Shown: positions 36,086-45,725 of the stretch, piece after piece
Layout: each line of letters begins with the position of its first letter
How positions within the stretch are numbered: the first letter of the stretch is position 1
Source of the DNA: Caballeronia sordidicola
GTDB taxonomy: Bacteria; Pseudomonadota; Gammaproteobacteria; Burkholderiales; Burkholderiaceae
Assembly: GCF_001544455.2 (NCBI RefSeq)
Contig: NZ_FCOC02000003.1
Coordinates: forward strand, 372,001-436,000
Direction of reading: 5' to 3'
DNA: 64,000 nt
Notes under the pieces: generated by a model
What the model was told of the DNA's origin: nothing
The model's input: only the letters and a program-made list of their open reading frames with translations
Databases searched by the model: none
Made by a program: the position numbers and the translations under genes

Positions 36086-37102
36086 TTATTCCGGAATGAG
36101 CGCCAATACATCTTTCAGAAGTTGACGAGGTACAGCTATGCCGTTGGTCTCGCTTCGAAGCCGCGAGTCGAATCGTCGTTGTGAAGGTAACCGCGCGCCC
36201 TGGTCAACAATGCCAGCAAAAAGAGCTTCTGCTCTTTCCAGGTCGTTGGCACTGTCACCACTGGAAAACATCGGGGGATTGAAGGCGAGAATCAACTCGC
36301 CATGGCAGGGAGTCGCGCCAGCGCCTTGATCGAAAGCCATCGATTCCGACGAGGTCAGGTCGCCAATGAGCGGCCCGGCCAGCAGTTCGACCATCGCGGA
36401 TAGTCCTGAGCCTTTGTGTCCGCCGAACGTCATCATTGCACCACGCATGGCTGCGGTGGGATCGTCAGTGGGCTTGCCGTTTTCGTCTATCGCCCAGTCC
36501 GTAGGAATCTGCTTGCCCGCGCGCCGGTGCAGCTCGATATCGCCACGCGCGACCGCACTTGTCGCGAAGTCGAACACATAAGGAAAGCGCCCCGTCCGAG
36601 GCCACGCGAACGCAACAGGGTTGGTGCCGAAAAGTGGTTTCGTGCCTCCCGCCGGGGCTACCCAGCTATGGCTCGGCGTCATTGCCAACGCAGCCAGGCC
36701 TTCGCTGGCAAGGAACTCAACCTCTGGCCACAACGCGGAGAAGTGGAAGCAGTTGTTGATTGCAAGCGCCGCTATCCCGGTCTGCCTGGCTTTTTGAACA
36801 AGCACTCGGCTGCCCATTTCAAACGCCAACTGAGAATAACCAAAGTTGGCATTCACACGGACGAGCGCCGGTGAAACGTCGGTCAATTCGGGCCGTGCAT
36901 CTGGAACCACCTTGCCGTTGCGCAGCGTATTCACGCACACGATCAGTCGATAGATCCCGTGAGACTGACAATCGTCCCGCTGCCCGGCGGCGACCACTTT
37001 TGCGACTGCGCGGGCGTGGTCGGGCGCCATCCCGTTCGCGAGAAGGACTCGATTCGACAGATCGAGAAGCTCGGAGAAACTGAAGTATGCGATGTCGTCC
37101 AT
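36086..37102 (-). CDS. LDH2/MDH2-family reductase, probably delta1-pyrroline-2-carboxylate reductase
   Basis: A 338-residue NAD(P)H-dependent enzyme of the malate/L-lactate dehydrogenase type 2 family. It shows DDCQSHGIYRL (catalytic His region), NNCFHFSALWPEVEFLA and GGTKPLFGTNPVAFAWPR, which are usual for the YbiC/DpkA group. DpkA-like members reduce cyclic imines such as delta1-pyrroline-2-carboxylate to proline. The start MDDIAYFSF (37102) is preferred, because the longer frame to 37168 would translate through the operator at 37149-37169. With aconitase X at 53.2 kb, which can make that imine from cis-3-hydroxyproline, the role fits region B. Confidence 0.7.
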   Translation of the reverse strand: MDDIAYFSFSELLDLSNRVLLANGMAPDHARAVAKVVAAGQRDDCQSHGIYRLIVCVNTLRNGKVVPDARPELTDVSPALVRVNANFGYSQLAFEMGSRVLVQKARQTGIAALAINNCFHFSALWPEVEFLASEGLAALAMTPSHSWVAPAGGTKPLFGTNPVAFAWPRTGRFPYVFDFATSAVARGDIELHRRAGKQIPTDWAIDENGKPTDDPTAAMRGAMMTFGGHKGSGLSAMVELLAGPLIGDLTSSESMAFDQGAGATPCHGELILAFNPPMFSSGDSANDLERAEALFAGIVDQGARLPSQRRFDSRLRSETNGIAVPRQLLKDVLALIPE

Positions 37103-37148
37103 TGCTGGTCCACTAGTCGTTCCTGCGCTCAAAGAATGTTCTTGAAGA

Positions 37149-37169
37149 ATATTGGATACGATATTCAAT
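37149..37169 (-). promoter_or_regulatory. Region-B operator, copy 1
   Basis: ATATTG-GATA-CGATAT, a near-perfect 6-4-6 dyad, 47 bp upstream of the reductase start (minus strand). It shares the 274-bp divergent gap with copy 2. Confidence 0.6.
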
Positions 37170-37301
37170 CGAGGATATTACACCTTGATGCCGTTTGCCA
37201 AGGCATTAAAGACCGGCATGAAAGCGCACGGCAGGCACCTATGTGCGATCTGCCAACGGAAACCCGAGAGAAAGCACTTGGTAAAAAACGCTTGACCTCT
37301 T

Positions 37302-37322
37302 ATATTGGATCCAAGATATTGA
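37302..37322 (+). promoter_or_regulatory. Region-B operator, copy 2
   Basis: ATATTG-GATC-CAAGAT, 55 bp upstream of the GTG start of the second porin. The flanks (TATATTGG, ATATTGA) match copies 1 and 3. Confidence 0.6.
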
Positions 37323-37376
37323 ACGCAATCGCAGATGGCGCGCATCTTTTGTCTAACTGATCCCGAGGAGATTTTC

Positions 37377-38516
37377 GTGAAGTTGAAGCTGATGGGATTG
37401 ACTGTGCTGATGGCATCTTCCGCCGCCAGCCACGCGCAAAGTTCGGTCACGCTCTACGGTATCGTGGACGATGGAATTACCTTCACTAACAATCAGGGCG
37501 GCCACCACAACTATCAGGCGTCCAACGGCGCTTTAGGCAGCAGCAAGTGGGGCTTCCTGATCAACGAGGACCTTGGAGGCGGCTACAGCGCGATCGCACG
37601 CCTGGAAAATGGTTTCGATGTGAACACCGGGAAATTCAACAATGGGGGACGCGAATTCGGGCGGCAGGCGTATGTTGGCATCGGCAGCCCTTTTGGGTCG
37701 GTTCTCCTCGGTCGTCAATACGACCTCGTGCTTGATTCGCTGCTTCCTCTGTCAGGAGCGCTGAAGTTCTCCGGCATCCTCGGCACGCACGCGGCCGATG
37801 TGGACAACATGTGGGGCGATTATTCGCTCAGTAACTCGATCAAATATTTATCGCCGGTATATGGCGGCGTCAGGCTGTCGGCGTTGCTGAGTCTTGGCGG
37901 TGTAGCAGGAAACTTTGCCAACGGGCGCAAGGAATCTGTGAGCTTGAGTTACGCATACAACGCACTGAGCGCCAGCGCCGTGTTTTCGCGCGTCAGGAAC
38001 CCGGGCACGTCGATCTACGATGCAACCGCCGAACCCGTAACAGGCGCTGCGTTTGCGAATCCGATCACGAATCCCACCTTCAGCGGGTACACATCGGCAC
38101 AAACGCTGCAGGTCGCGGGCGCGGGTGTCAACTACAAGCTCGGATCGGCGCAACTCGGATTCATTTATACGAACACGCGTTTCGATGACGTAGTCCGCAC
38201 CTCGACGACCCCCTTTTCCGGGACGGCGACGTTCAACAATTTCGAAGCGCTGGGCACCTATAACTTGACGCCCGCCTGGCTGATGGGCTTGAGTTATGAC
38301 TATACGAAAGCCGAGACGGCGAAGTATGGCCAGGTGAACTTTGGCACGGAGTATTCGATCTCCAAGCGCACGCTGTTCTATGCAATCTCGGTTTGGGAGC
38401 ACGCCATTGGCATTGACTCCACAGGCAACCGGGCGGTCGCGGCGTTGTCGTTCCTCACGCCATCGACCACAGCCAATCAGGTCGCCGTGCGCGTCGGCGT
38501 TCGTCACGCATTTTAG
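37377..38516 (+). CDS. Outer-membrane porin, Burkholderiaceae OmpC-like, second
   Basis: A 379-residue general porin: signal peptide ending ASHA-QSSVT, first strand SVTLYGIVDDGITF, RLENGFDVNTGKFNNGGREFGRQ loop (given here in part: ENGFDVNTGKFNNGG) and terminal VRVGVRHAF. The GTG start at 37377 with GAGGAG 7 bp upstream fits the signal peptide better than the ATG at 37335. The C-terminal half differs from the porin at 24595, so it is not a recent copy. It sits behind a region-B operator. Confidence 0.88.
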   Translation: MKLKLMGLTVLMASSAASHAQSSVTLYGIVDDGITFTNNQGGHHNYQASNGALGSSKWGFLINEDLGGGYSAIARLENGFDVNTGKFNNGGREFGRQAYVGIGSPFGSVLLGRQYDLVLDSLLPLSGALKFSGILGTHAADVDNMWGDYSLSNSIKYLSPVYGGVRLSALLSLGGVAGNFANGRKESVSLSYAYNALSASAVFSRVRNPGTSIYDATAEPVTGAAFANPITNPTFSGYTSAQTLQVAGAGVNYKLGSAQLGFIYTNTRFDDVVRTSTTPFSGTATFNNFEALGTYNLTPAWLMGLSYDYTKAETAKYGQVNFGTEYSISKRTLFYAISVWEHAIGIDSTGNRAVAALSFLTPSTTANQVAVRVGVRHAF

Positions 38517-38699
38517 TCCGGAGTCGTTTTCCGATTCGACTATCGGCGACGCCGGGCCAAGAGCGTACTCATCGCCTGATCCGCTTTCGAGGCTAATCCC
38601 GTTCAGCGGAGTGTTTGCGATTCAAGCATTGGACTCTGATCTAACGCCTGACGTCCGCTGCTGCGCAGGCGGCAGCAATTTCCCTTACGCGGAGTTTTT

Positions 38700-40112
38700 A
38701 TGTCACCTATAGCAGCGCGCCTGGAACGGCTTCCGTTCAGCCGCTTTCACTTCACACTGCTCATCATGGGCGGCCTGGGATTCATGTTCGAGGCCGTCGA
38801 TGCCGGCATCATCGCCTTCATCCTTCCGGTGGTGCGTACCAAGTGGCATCTCACCAGTTTTGAAACAGGAATTCTCGGCAGCAGCACCTACGTGGGCTTC
38901 CTCATAGGCGCTCTTTTTGCCGGCTTGCTCGGAGACAGGGTCGGCCGGAAAGTTGTGATGATGTGGGCGTTGACCTTCTTTTGCGTGCTGACGTTCGCCA
39001 ACGCATTCGTCAATGACTGGCACACGTTTGCCGTATTGCGGGCAATCTCAGGGATCGGCATGGGCGCCGAAGGCGCGATCATCGCCCCGTTTCTCGTGGA
39101 GTTCGTGAGCAACCGCTACCGTGGCGCTTTCACGGGTGCACTCGCCGGGTTTTTCTCGTTCGGGTTTGTTGCCGCGGCGTTGATCGGCTATTTCGTGATT
39201 CCCTTGAGCCCTGAAGGATGGCGTTACGCGCTGGTGGTGGTTTCGCTGCCGGTGATCGTCCTGCTGTGGTGGCGCCGGTCGTTGCACGAGTCGCCGCGCT
39301 GGCTGGAAATGCGTGGCCGACACGGCGAAGCCGCGGCCGTCGTCGCAGATATTGAACGCCGGATCGAGCGCACGGGCGTCACGCTTCCCCCGGTCGTTCC
39401 CGTCCCTGGCTATGTTTTTGAAATGCGGGAAACAGGTTCGTTTTTCAGTAACCTGAAACTCCTGTGGAGACCGCCTCTCGCGAAGACGACCGCCATGTCG
39501 TGGTGTTTGTGGCTCGCGGTCACTTTCTGCTCGTATGCTTTCTTCGTCTGGATTCCAAGCCTGCTCGTGGCGCGCGGAATGACCATCACGAAAAGCTTTT
39601 CGGTGTCGATCCTGATCTATCTGGCGCAGATTCCGGGCTACTACTCGTCTGCTTTCTTTTGCGAGAAGATCGGCCGGAAGGCAACCATCGTTACGTATAT
39701 GGCGCTCGCGTGCATTGCCGGAATCTGGTTGGCATACGCGCAAGGCGATACCGCTGTTGTGGCGGCATCGATCTTCATGTCGTTCGCCATGAATGGCGTG
39801 AACGCTGGCGAGTATGCATACACCCCAGAGGTATTTCCGACCCATCTCAGGGCCACCGGAATGGGAACGGCATCGGCGTTCGGCCGGATCGGCGCTATCT
39901 GTTCGCCAATGCTGGTGGGCTATGTTTTTCCGATCTGGGGATTTGCCGGGGTGTTTGGAATGACGACCGGCATATTGCTGATCGGAGCCCTTGCAGTCAT
40001 CTTCCTGGGCATCTCGACAAGTGGCAAAACGCTCGAGCAAATCACGGCCGACGAATACGGAGACGACCGCGATCCGGCCGCAGGGCTCCCGCACACAAAG
40101 GCCAGGATCTGA
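38700..40112 (+). CDS. MFS transporter, metabolite:H+ symporter type
   Basis: A 470-residue, 12-helix MFS protein: GDRVGRKVVMM loop 2-3 signature, GIGMGAEGAIIAPFLVEF in helix 4, and EKIGRKATIV in the second half. It resembles carboxylate and aromatic-acid symporters. A GAF-domain gene follows 2 bp after the stop. It probably imports a region-B substrate. No region-B operator was found directly before it; 183 bp separate it from the porin, so it may be in the porin transcript. Confidence 0.85.
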   Translation: MSPIAARLERLPFSRFHFTLLIMGGLGFMFEAVDAGIIAFILPVVRTKWHLTSFETGILGSSTYVGFLIGALFAGLLGDRVGRKVVMMWALTFFCVLTFANAFVNDWHTFAVLRAISGIGMGAEGAIIAPFLVEFVSNRYRGAFTGALAGFFSFGFVAAALIGYFVIPLSPEGWRYALVVVSLPVIVLLWWRRSLHESPRWLEMRGRHGEAAAVVADIERRIERTGVTLPPVVPVPGYVFEMRETGSFFSNLKLLWRPPLAKTTAMSWCLWLAVTFCSYAFFVWIPSLLVARGMTITKSFSVSILIYLAQIPGYYSSAFFCEKIGRKATIVTYMALACIAGIWLAYAQGDTAVVAASIFMSFAMNGVNAGEYAYTPEVFPTHLRATGMGTASAFGRIGAICSPMLVGYVFPIWGFAGVFGMTTGILLIGALAVIFLGISTSGKTLEQITADEYGDDRDPAAGLPHTKARI

Positions 40113-40114
40113 AC

Positions 40115-40654
40115 ATGTCCAGCGATCGCCCAACAGGAATTTTCAGTTCGCTAGCGTTGTCGCTGCACCGGAACGAGCCAGCCGATTCGTTCTGGAAAAA
40201 GCTGGATGGCGCGCTGCAGGACATCTTCGGTCATAAGTTGTTCACTGTACTCGCTTATGACGTTTCAAGCCGCCTGCTGTGCCGCGTGTACAGCACGCAG
40301 TTGGACATCAACCCCGTTGGTGGAATAAAGCGCGTGACGGACAGTCGATGGACCAGGCATGTGCTTGAAGAAGGGAAAGTATTTCGCGGCGAAACGCGCG
40401 AGGACATAAAGGCGGTATTTTCCGACTACGAGGTGTTGTGGTCGATAGGCTGCGAGAGTGTGTTGAACATTCCGGTCGTCAAGCGAGGAATGGTCGTTGG
40501 CTCGCTTAATCTGCTCAGTGGCGCCGGGCACTACAACGAAGCGCGTATCGAACTCGCGTATGTATTCGCGCAACTTGCGGTCTCGCCTTTGGAAGCGTGC
40601 CGCGACACCCTTCAGCTCGACAGTACGGACACGCGCGGTCTGGAAAGCGTTTAA
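40115..40654 (+). CDS. GAF-domain protein
   Basis: A 179-residue protein that is nearly all one GAF domain: KLFTVLAYDVSSRLLCRVYS, TRHVLEEGKVFRGETREDI, SVLNIPVVKRGMVVGSLNLL. No effector domain is attached. It lies 2 bp after the MFS gene. GAF proteins of this kind occur beside amino acid and hydroxyproline catabolic genes and may bind the substrate, but a function cannot be assigned. The frame is open far upstream inside the MFS gene; the ATG at 40115 marks the start of domain-like sequence. Confidence 0.75.
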   Translation: MSSDRPTGIFSSLALSLHRNEPADSFWKKLDGALQDIFGHKLFTVLAYDVSSRLLCRVYSTQLDINPVGGIKRVTDSRWTRHVLEEGKVFRGETREDIKAVFSDYEVLWSIGCESVLNIPVVKRGMVVGSLNLLSGAGHYNEARIELAYVFAQLAVSPLEACRDTLQLDSTDTRGLESV

Positions 40655-40764
40655 TTGAGTTACCAGTCCGGCACGCAGCCCGACAACCGGCCCGATACCC
40701 AGATCGCATATAAGATTGCCGAGAGCCTGTTGTTCGATTCCATCTTCGGCTGGAGTAATCAAGC

Positions 40765-41568
40765 ATGACCGAAACAGTAACGTTGGGATTCGTCGGGAGT
40801 GGCGACATTACGCACGCCATCGTTACCGGCATTTTTGCGCAGGCGCGGGAACGCTATGAAGTCTGGCTGTCCCCGCGCAATGCGCACATTTCCAAAGAAC
40901 TGGCTGATCGATATCCCGGTGTTCATGTGGCTCGGGACAATCAGCATGTCGTCGATCAGGCGGAGATCGTGTTTCTCGCAGTTCGACCGCAAATAGCGTC
41001 CGAGGTGCTGGGCACGCTGAGTTTCAACCCTGATCAGTACGCGGTGAGTCTCATTGCCGGATATGGAACCGAAAAGGTGCGAGATTCGTTGCGCAAAGCG
41101 CCCGGGCGGATCGTGCGGGCGCTGCCGCTGCCAATGGTCGCACAAGCCGCAAGTCAAACGGTTCTCTACCCCAAGGAGGCACGCGTGCGCGACATCTTCG
41201 ATTCAATCGGCGGCTCGCTCGGCGTCGCCTCGGAAGACCAGTTCGACACCATGCTGGCGTTGAGCGCAAGCATGGGTCTCTTCTTTGCGACGGCTCACGC
41301 GCAGAGTAGTTGGGCGTGCCGCAGAGGTGTGGACTACGAGGTTGCGCGTTCTTATCTCATGTCGCTATGCAAGGGCCTCGCCAGTGCGGCGCTGCTCGGC
41401 GACATTCCGCTCGACGCACTATCGCAGCAGTATTCGACTGGCGGGGGCATCAATGAGCAGGTCGTGTCGCTGATGACGCATGCCGGATTGTTCGAGAATA
41501 TCGACGCGGCTTATGACAGCATTGAACAGCGGCTTGTCGCGACACGCGAGCCCAATCGGCGCTTGTAA
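40765..41568 (+). CDS. Pyrroline-5-carboxylate reductase-like protein
   Basis: A 267-residue ProC-family protein: N-terminal NAD(P)-binding motif TLGFVGSGDITHAIVTGI, FLAVRPQIASEVL, RALPLPMVA (P5CR has RxMPNTP here) and a C-terminal dimer domain ending TGGGINEQVV. The altered RALPLPM motif and the context indicate a divergent member rather than the housekeeping ProC. It may reduce a pyrroline or hydroxypyrroline carboxylate of the region-B pathway. Epimerase gene 41697 is convergent. Confidence 0.75.
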   Translation: MTETVTLGFVGSGDITHAIVTGIFAQARERYEVWLSPRNAHISKELADRYPGVHVARDNQHVVDQAEIVFLAVRPQIASEVLGTLSFNPDQYAVSLIAGYGTEKVRDSLRKAPGRIVRALPLPMVAQAASQTVLYPKEARVRDIFDSIGGSLGVASEDQFDTMLALSASMGLFFATAHAQSSWACRRGVDYEVARSYLMSLCKGLASAALLGDIPLDALSQQYSTGGGINEQVVSLMTHAGLFENIDAAYDSIEQRLVATREPNRRL

Positions 41569-41696
41569 ATCATCGACCCGGTTTGTCGAATCGAGAGGAG
41601 CAAAAAGCATTGGCTTGGTCCCCGGAGGACGTGAATTGGCGCGCCGGTGAATTACGGATGCCTGATGATTCCTGTGCCTGGTCATTGCCCTGGAAA

Positions 41697-42728
41697 TCAG
41701 GTTGCAAACCAAGTGTCGTTGAGTCGATAACCCTCTGGATAAGGATCCTCGGGATCGACCCCGTAATACGAAATACCCGTGAGCCAGGCGCGGCCACTGA
41801 CGTTCGGCAGGACAGCGGGGGTCTGGCCGACCATCGTTTCTGCATTGATGCGGCAAAGAAACTCGGTGTCGATGATCGACCGGTGGCGAAACGTCTGGCC
41901 GACGGCGAGTTCGCCGGTTGCACCCAGCAAGGCCATGCGTGCCGAACTTCCCGTACCGCAAGGACTCCGGTCGAGGCGCCCGGGCGACACCACGACGGCG
42001 TTCCTGGAGACGACTTCATCGCCTCGATGTTCGACCGGGCCTGCAAAAAGCGTCTGGTTGATGGTGTGGATGCCGGGGTTTTCCGGATGTATCGAAGGTA
42101 ATTGCGCGGCCGCGGCGAGCTTGATCTGCTCGCCTGCCTCGACTAGCGAGCGCGCCTCGGACCTGTCGAGCATGAAGCCGAGGGCTTTTGCGTCGACGAT
42201 CACGTAGATCATGCCGCCGTAGGACACATCGACCGTGAGCGTGCCGAAGCCAGGCACTTCGACAGCGGCTTTGCGATGCATCACGAAGGACGGAACATTG
42301 GCAAACGAGACCCGGCGGCACTTGCCGTTCGCGCACTCGGCCTGGACGCGCACGAGCCCGGCCGGCGTATCGACGACCAGCGTGGTAACGGGCTCATGCA
42401 TGGCAACGATGCCCGTTTCGAGCGCGACGGTGACGGTGCACATCAGGTTCGAGCCGGACATCGCCGGGTAATAGTCGGCTTCGATCACGATCATGCCGAA
42501 ATCGGCTTCGGCGTCGATGGGTGGCGTGATGAGGTTGACGGCAGCGTTGACGCTTCCGCGCGGATCCGAGAGCAGCATGCCGCGAAGCCAGTCTTTTTCG
42601 GCAATCAGGGTCTGCTGGCATTCGAACATGGTGCCGGCGCGAGGGCTCAGGATACCACCCGTAATCACACGTCCTACCTCGCCTTCCGCATGAGCGCCGA
42701 CGACGGTCACGTTCCGTTCCAGTTTCAT
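41697..42728 (-). CDS. Proline racemase-family protein with Ser/Cys pair
   Basis: A 343-residue protein of the proline racemase / hydroxyproline epimerase / trans-3-hydroxyproline dehydratase superfamily. The second catalytic Cys is present (Cys256 in DRSPCGTGSS). The first site reads MSGSNLM, with Ser91 in place of Cys and Ser in place of the following His. Superfamily members with non-Cys residues act as epimerases or dehydratases on 3- or 4-hydroxyprolines. The start at MKLERN (42728) has AAGGAAGG upstream. It precedes no gene on its strand and follows amidohydrolase 1, so the two may share a transcript. Confidence 0.8.
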   Translation of the reverse strand: MKLERNVTVVGAHAEGEVGRVITGGILSPRAGTMFECQQTLIAEKDWLRGMLLSDPRGSVNAAVNLITPPIDAEADFGMIVIEADYYPAMSGSNLMCTVTVALETGIVAMHEPVTTLVVDTPAGLVRVQAECANGKCRRVSFANVPSFVMHRKAAVEVPGFGTLTVDVSYGGMIYVIVDAKALGFMLDRSEARSLVEAGEQIKLAAAAQLPSIHPENPGIHTINQTLFAGPVEHRGDEVVSRNAVVVSPGRLDRSPCGTGSSARMALLGATGELAVGQTFRHRSIIDTEFLCRINAETMVGQTPAVLPNVSGRAWLTGISYYGVDPEDPYPEGYRLNDTWFAT

Positions 42729-42813
42729 GCTGCCTTCCTTGAGCGATGAAGCCGCGATGCAGGCGCGGCTGACAGCCGAGCCATGGGCCAATGGCAACGT
42801 CGAGGCCGCGAGC

Positions 42814-44052
42814 TCAGCACAGGGTGTTCTTGAAAAAGCGTCCGTCCTTCATGATGACATCGAGATTGACGCCTTGCTGATTGAACGTGGTGGCGTCGCT
42901 CGCGGGGTCCCCGTTGACGACGAGAATATCGGCACGGGCGCCGGCCGTGATCTCGCCGATCCTGCCCTTTTGCATCATCATGTCGGCGTTGATGCTCGTA
43001 GCCGAGATCAGCGTGTCCACCGGGTCCTCTACACGCGATCGCAGCATGAACTCCTCACCCTGGTAGTAGTGCAGTTTCAGGCCGAGGATATCGGTGCCGA
43101 AACCGATTTTCGTTTTGCAGCGCCGCGCAATGTCGAGTGCCTCGATACCCTTGTCCCGTACCTGCCGGATCTTGCGCATGCTTTCCGCAGGCGAGCCCAG
43201 CTCGGCGCCAAAGCGCACGAGGGTGTCGGAGGAAACGAGTGTCGGCACGAGAAACGCATTCAGTTCCCTCATTCGGATGGCTGCGCTTTCGTCGAGAAGA
43301 TTGCCGTGCTCGATACTGCGAATGCCGCACTCGATCGCGCGGATGATCGCGCGTGGTGTGTACGCGTGCCCCATGACATAGGTGTTCCAGGCCTCGGCCT
43401 CTTCCACGATAGCGCGCAGTTCATCGAGTGAATACTGTGTGTTCTCGATGGGATCGGTGGGCGATGCCGCCCCGCCAGAGGCCATGACCTTGATATGAGT
43501 CGCGCCCATGCGCAGTTCATCGCGCGCGGCATGCCGTACGTCGGGTACGCCGTCCGCAATGCGCCCGAGAATGCTGCCCTGTGACAGCCCGTGACAGGCG
43601 CAGCCGAAACTCATCCGGGCGCGCATGTCCGCGTGTCCGCCCGTCTGCGTGAGCGCGGCGCCCGCCACGTACATTCGCGGACCGTCGATAAAACCCTGCT
43701 CGACGGCGGCGGCAAATCCCGCATCGGCACCGCCGGCGTCCCGGATGGTCGTGAACCCTCTTGCCAGCATGCCTTCGAGGACGTGGCGGCTCTGCGCGTA
43801 AAGCAGCGATTTTTGAATCTTGTCGAGGCTTGCGAGATCCACGTCCGTTGCCAGAATATGGACGTGGGCGTCGATGAGTCCGGGCATCAGCGTCCTCGCG
43901 CCGCAATCGATGGCGATGTCGCCCTGAACAGATGGCTCGCCTTCGAACACTTCGCGAATGAATGCGTCCTCGACGATCACGCCCATGCCCGCACGGATAT
44001 CCCGTGACAGGCCGTCGAACAGTCTTGCATTCCTGAGCACGGTAATTGTCAT
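42814..44052 (-). CDS. COG1228 amidohydrolase, copy 1 (possible Xaa-Pro/Hyp dipeptidase)
   Basis: A 412-residue binuclear metal amidohydrolase: metal HxH in MPGLIDAHVHI, likely carbamylated Lys in THIKVMASGGAAS, metal His in GHAYT and IEHGN, and Asp in GFGTDILG. Related COG1228 enzymes cleave Xaa-Pro and similar dipeptides; imidazolonepropionase is a more distant relative. The start MTITVLRN has GGAAAAAG upstream. The gene lies between the MFS gene at 44122 and the epimerase gene 41697, all on the minus strand. Confidence 0.82.
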   Translation of the reverse strand: MTITVLRNARLFDGLSRDIRAGMGVIVEDAFIREVFEGEPSVQGDIAIDCGARTLMPGLIDAHVHILATDVDLASLDKIQKSLLYAQSRHVLEGMLARGFTTIRDAGGADAGFAAAVEQGFIDGPRMYVAGAALTQTGGHADMRARMSFGCACHGLSQGSILGRIADGVPDVRHAARDELRMGATHIKVMASGGAASPTDPIENTQYSLDELRAIVEEAEAWNTYVMGHAYTPRAIIRAIECGIRSIEHGNLLDESAAIRMRELNAFLVPTLVSSDTLVRFGAELGSPAESMRKIRQVRDKGIEALDIARRCKTKIGFGTDILGLKLHYYQGEEFMLRSRVEDPVDTLISATSINADMMMQKGRIGEITAGARADILVVNGDPASDATTFNQQGVNLDVIMKDGRFFKNTLC

Positions 44053-44121
44053 TGCTTTTTCCTTGATGAACCCGTGATCCAAAGCTTGCTGCCGATCTGA
44101 TCCGCGACCGGGGTCCTACCG

Positions 44122-45444
44122 TTAAAGCAGAGGTTTGTGAGCGGTTTCCTTCAAGGTCAGTACTGTTATCGTCGACATGACGGCAGCCACGATCACGTAA
44201 AACGCCGGCGAAAGGGGAGAGCCGGTTGCCTTGATGAGCCAGATCGCAATGAACGGGGCGAATCCGCCAAAGATAGCGTTAGCAATGCCATAGCCTATCG
44301 ACATCCAGGTCGTGCGCATCTTCGTCGGGAAGATCTCGGACAGCGCGGCTGGTGCCACACCCGAAAATATGCCGATGAGAATGCCGCTTCCCAACTGGAT
44401 GACCGCAACGAGCAGCGCGGATTTGGTCGCCAGCATCCAGGCAAAGAGCGGGTAGGGCAAGACAATGAACGCAAGACAGCCGAGCAGCAACAGCGGCTTG
44501 CGCCCCACCTTGTCCGACAGCGCACCCCAGAAAGGAATGGCGAGCGTCATCAGAAGCAATCCGCCGGTGTTCCACCAAAGCGATGCGGAAGCACTGAGTC
44601 CCACGTACTTCTGCACGAAACTCGGCAGGTAATTGAGAATTACATAAAGCGATACGGTCCACACCATCACCAGGCCGCATGCCTGAAGCGCCATGGGCAG
44701 CGGCGAACGCGTGTCGGGTTCGACGGCAGCGTCATGCGCCGCCTCGAAAAGCGGTGACTCCTCACTCTTGCGGCGGATATACCAGCCGATCGGCCCAATA
44801 ATCAGTGCACCCGCAATGAACGGGACACGCCAACCCCAGTCCACCATGCCTTGTGGCGATATCCACGTTGACATCAAGGCTGCCGCGCCGGAGCCAAGCA
44901 GGCTGCCGCCAATCGTGCTGCACTGCTGGAAGCTGCCATACAGACCGCGCTTGCCCTTGGGCGCCCATTCGACCAGAAAGGCAATCGCGTTACCCAGTTC
45001 TCCGCCGACCGAGAATCCCTGAAGGAGTCTCGCGAGCACGAGGAGAATGGGCGCGAGAATGCCAATTGACGCGTACGACGGAATCAGCGCCATCAGGAGG
45101 GTTCCAAGCGCCATCAAGGGCATGACGAACGAGAGCGTCCACTTGCGGCCTTTGCGATCGCCCAGCCAGCCAAAGACGATCGCGCCGAGTGGCCGGGAAG
45201 CGAAGCCAAGTCCGTACGCGCCGAAGGTGCCGAGCATGGCGACGAAATCATCGCCCGCCGGAAACATGCTCTTGGAGATCGACGTAGCGAGAAAAGCATA
45301 CGTCGCAAAGTCGAACCACTCGAGAACGTTGCCGACAATGGCGGCCCGCACGGCGCGCATTGACTGCGCTCTGGTTCTGGCACCGGCGTAAGCATTCGGC
45401 GCCGATGACAACCCTTGCGCGCCTATTTCGTTTCCCATGCTCAT
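44122..45444 (-). CDS. MFS transporter, MHS family (ProP/ShiA-like)
   Basis: A 440-residue, 12-helix transporter of the metabolite:H+ symporter family: NVLEWFDFATYAF in helix 1, GWLGDRKGRKWTL loop, LQGFSVGGELGNAIAFLVE helix 4-5 and DKVGRKPLLLLG. This family includes proline/betaine and dicarboxylate symporters, so hydroxyproline or a hydroxyproline peptide is a fair guess. The start at 45444 has GGGAGG 7 bp upstream. A region-B operator lies 40 bp before it. Confidence 0.87.
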   Translation of the reverse strand: MSMGNEIGAQGLSSAPNAYAGARTRAQSMRAVRAAIVGNVLEWFDFATYAFLATSISKSMFPAGDDFVAMLGTFGAYGLGFASRPLGAIVFGWLGDRKGRKWTLSFVMPLMALGTLLMALIPSYASIGILAPILLVLARLLQGFSVGGELGNAIAFLVEWAPKGKRGLYGSFQQCSTIGGSLLGSGAAALMSTWISPQGMVDWGWRVPFIAGALIIGPIGWYIRRKSEESPLFEAAHDAAVEPDTRSPLPMALQACGLVMVWTVSLYVILNYLPSFVQKYVGLSASASLWWNTGGLLLMTLAIPFWGALSDKVGRKPLLLLGCLAFIVLPYPLFAWMLATKSALLVAVIQLGSGILIGIFSGVAPAALSEIFPTKMRTTWMSIGYGIANAIFGGFAPFIAIWLIKATGSPLSPAFYVIVAAVMSTITVLTLKETAHKPLL

Positions 45445-45484
45445 GAGACCTCCCGTATTGGTTCGAACATTTCATGTATCAAGA

Positions 45485-45503
45485 ATTGGATCCAGAATAT
45501 TGA
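45485..45503 (-). promoter_or_regulatory. Region-B operator, copy 3
   Basis: GAATTG-GATC-CAGAAT core with the ATATTGA flank, before the minus-strand MFS gene. It is a less perfect dyad than copy 4. Confidence 0.5.
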
Positions 45504-45704
45504 GTGCATAAAAAATAGTCAATGCTCGCTTGTACGAAATATCGCGTCGGCTGCGCTCGATTGCGATAGTCTCGGGGGCGCACGCCATCGGCGAGTCGGC
45601 GAAGCACGGCTAAAACTGGTGCAAGATCAAAGAACACGCTTCTGCAAGCGCTCTTAAAACACTTGACACGTATCGCCGAGAACGCCATGATAATTTCATG
45701 AGCG

Positions 45705-45725
45705 GATATTGGATACAATATGTTT
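45705..45725 (+). promoter_or_regulatory. Region-B operator, copy 4
   Basis: ATATTG-GATA-CAATAT is a perfect 6-4-6 inverted repeat and the best copy of this element. It lies 148 bp before the D-amino acid dehydrogenase gene, the first of a plus-strand series through 51431. Confidence 0.7.

Noticed and set aside
37102-37168. Upstream ATG (37168) for the LDH2-family gene
   Set aside because: It would encode the operator at 37149-37169; the ATG at 37102 gives the usual family length.
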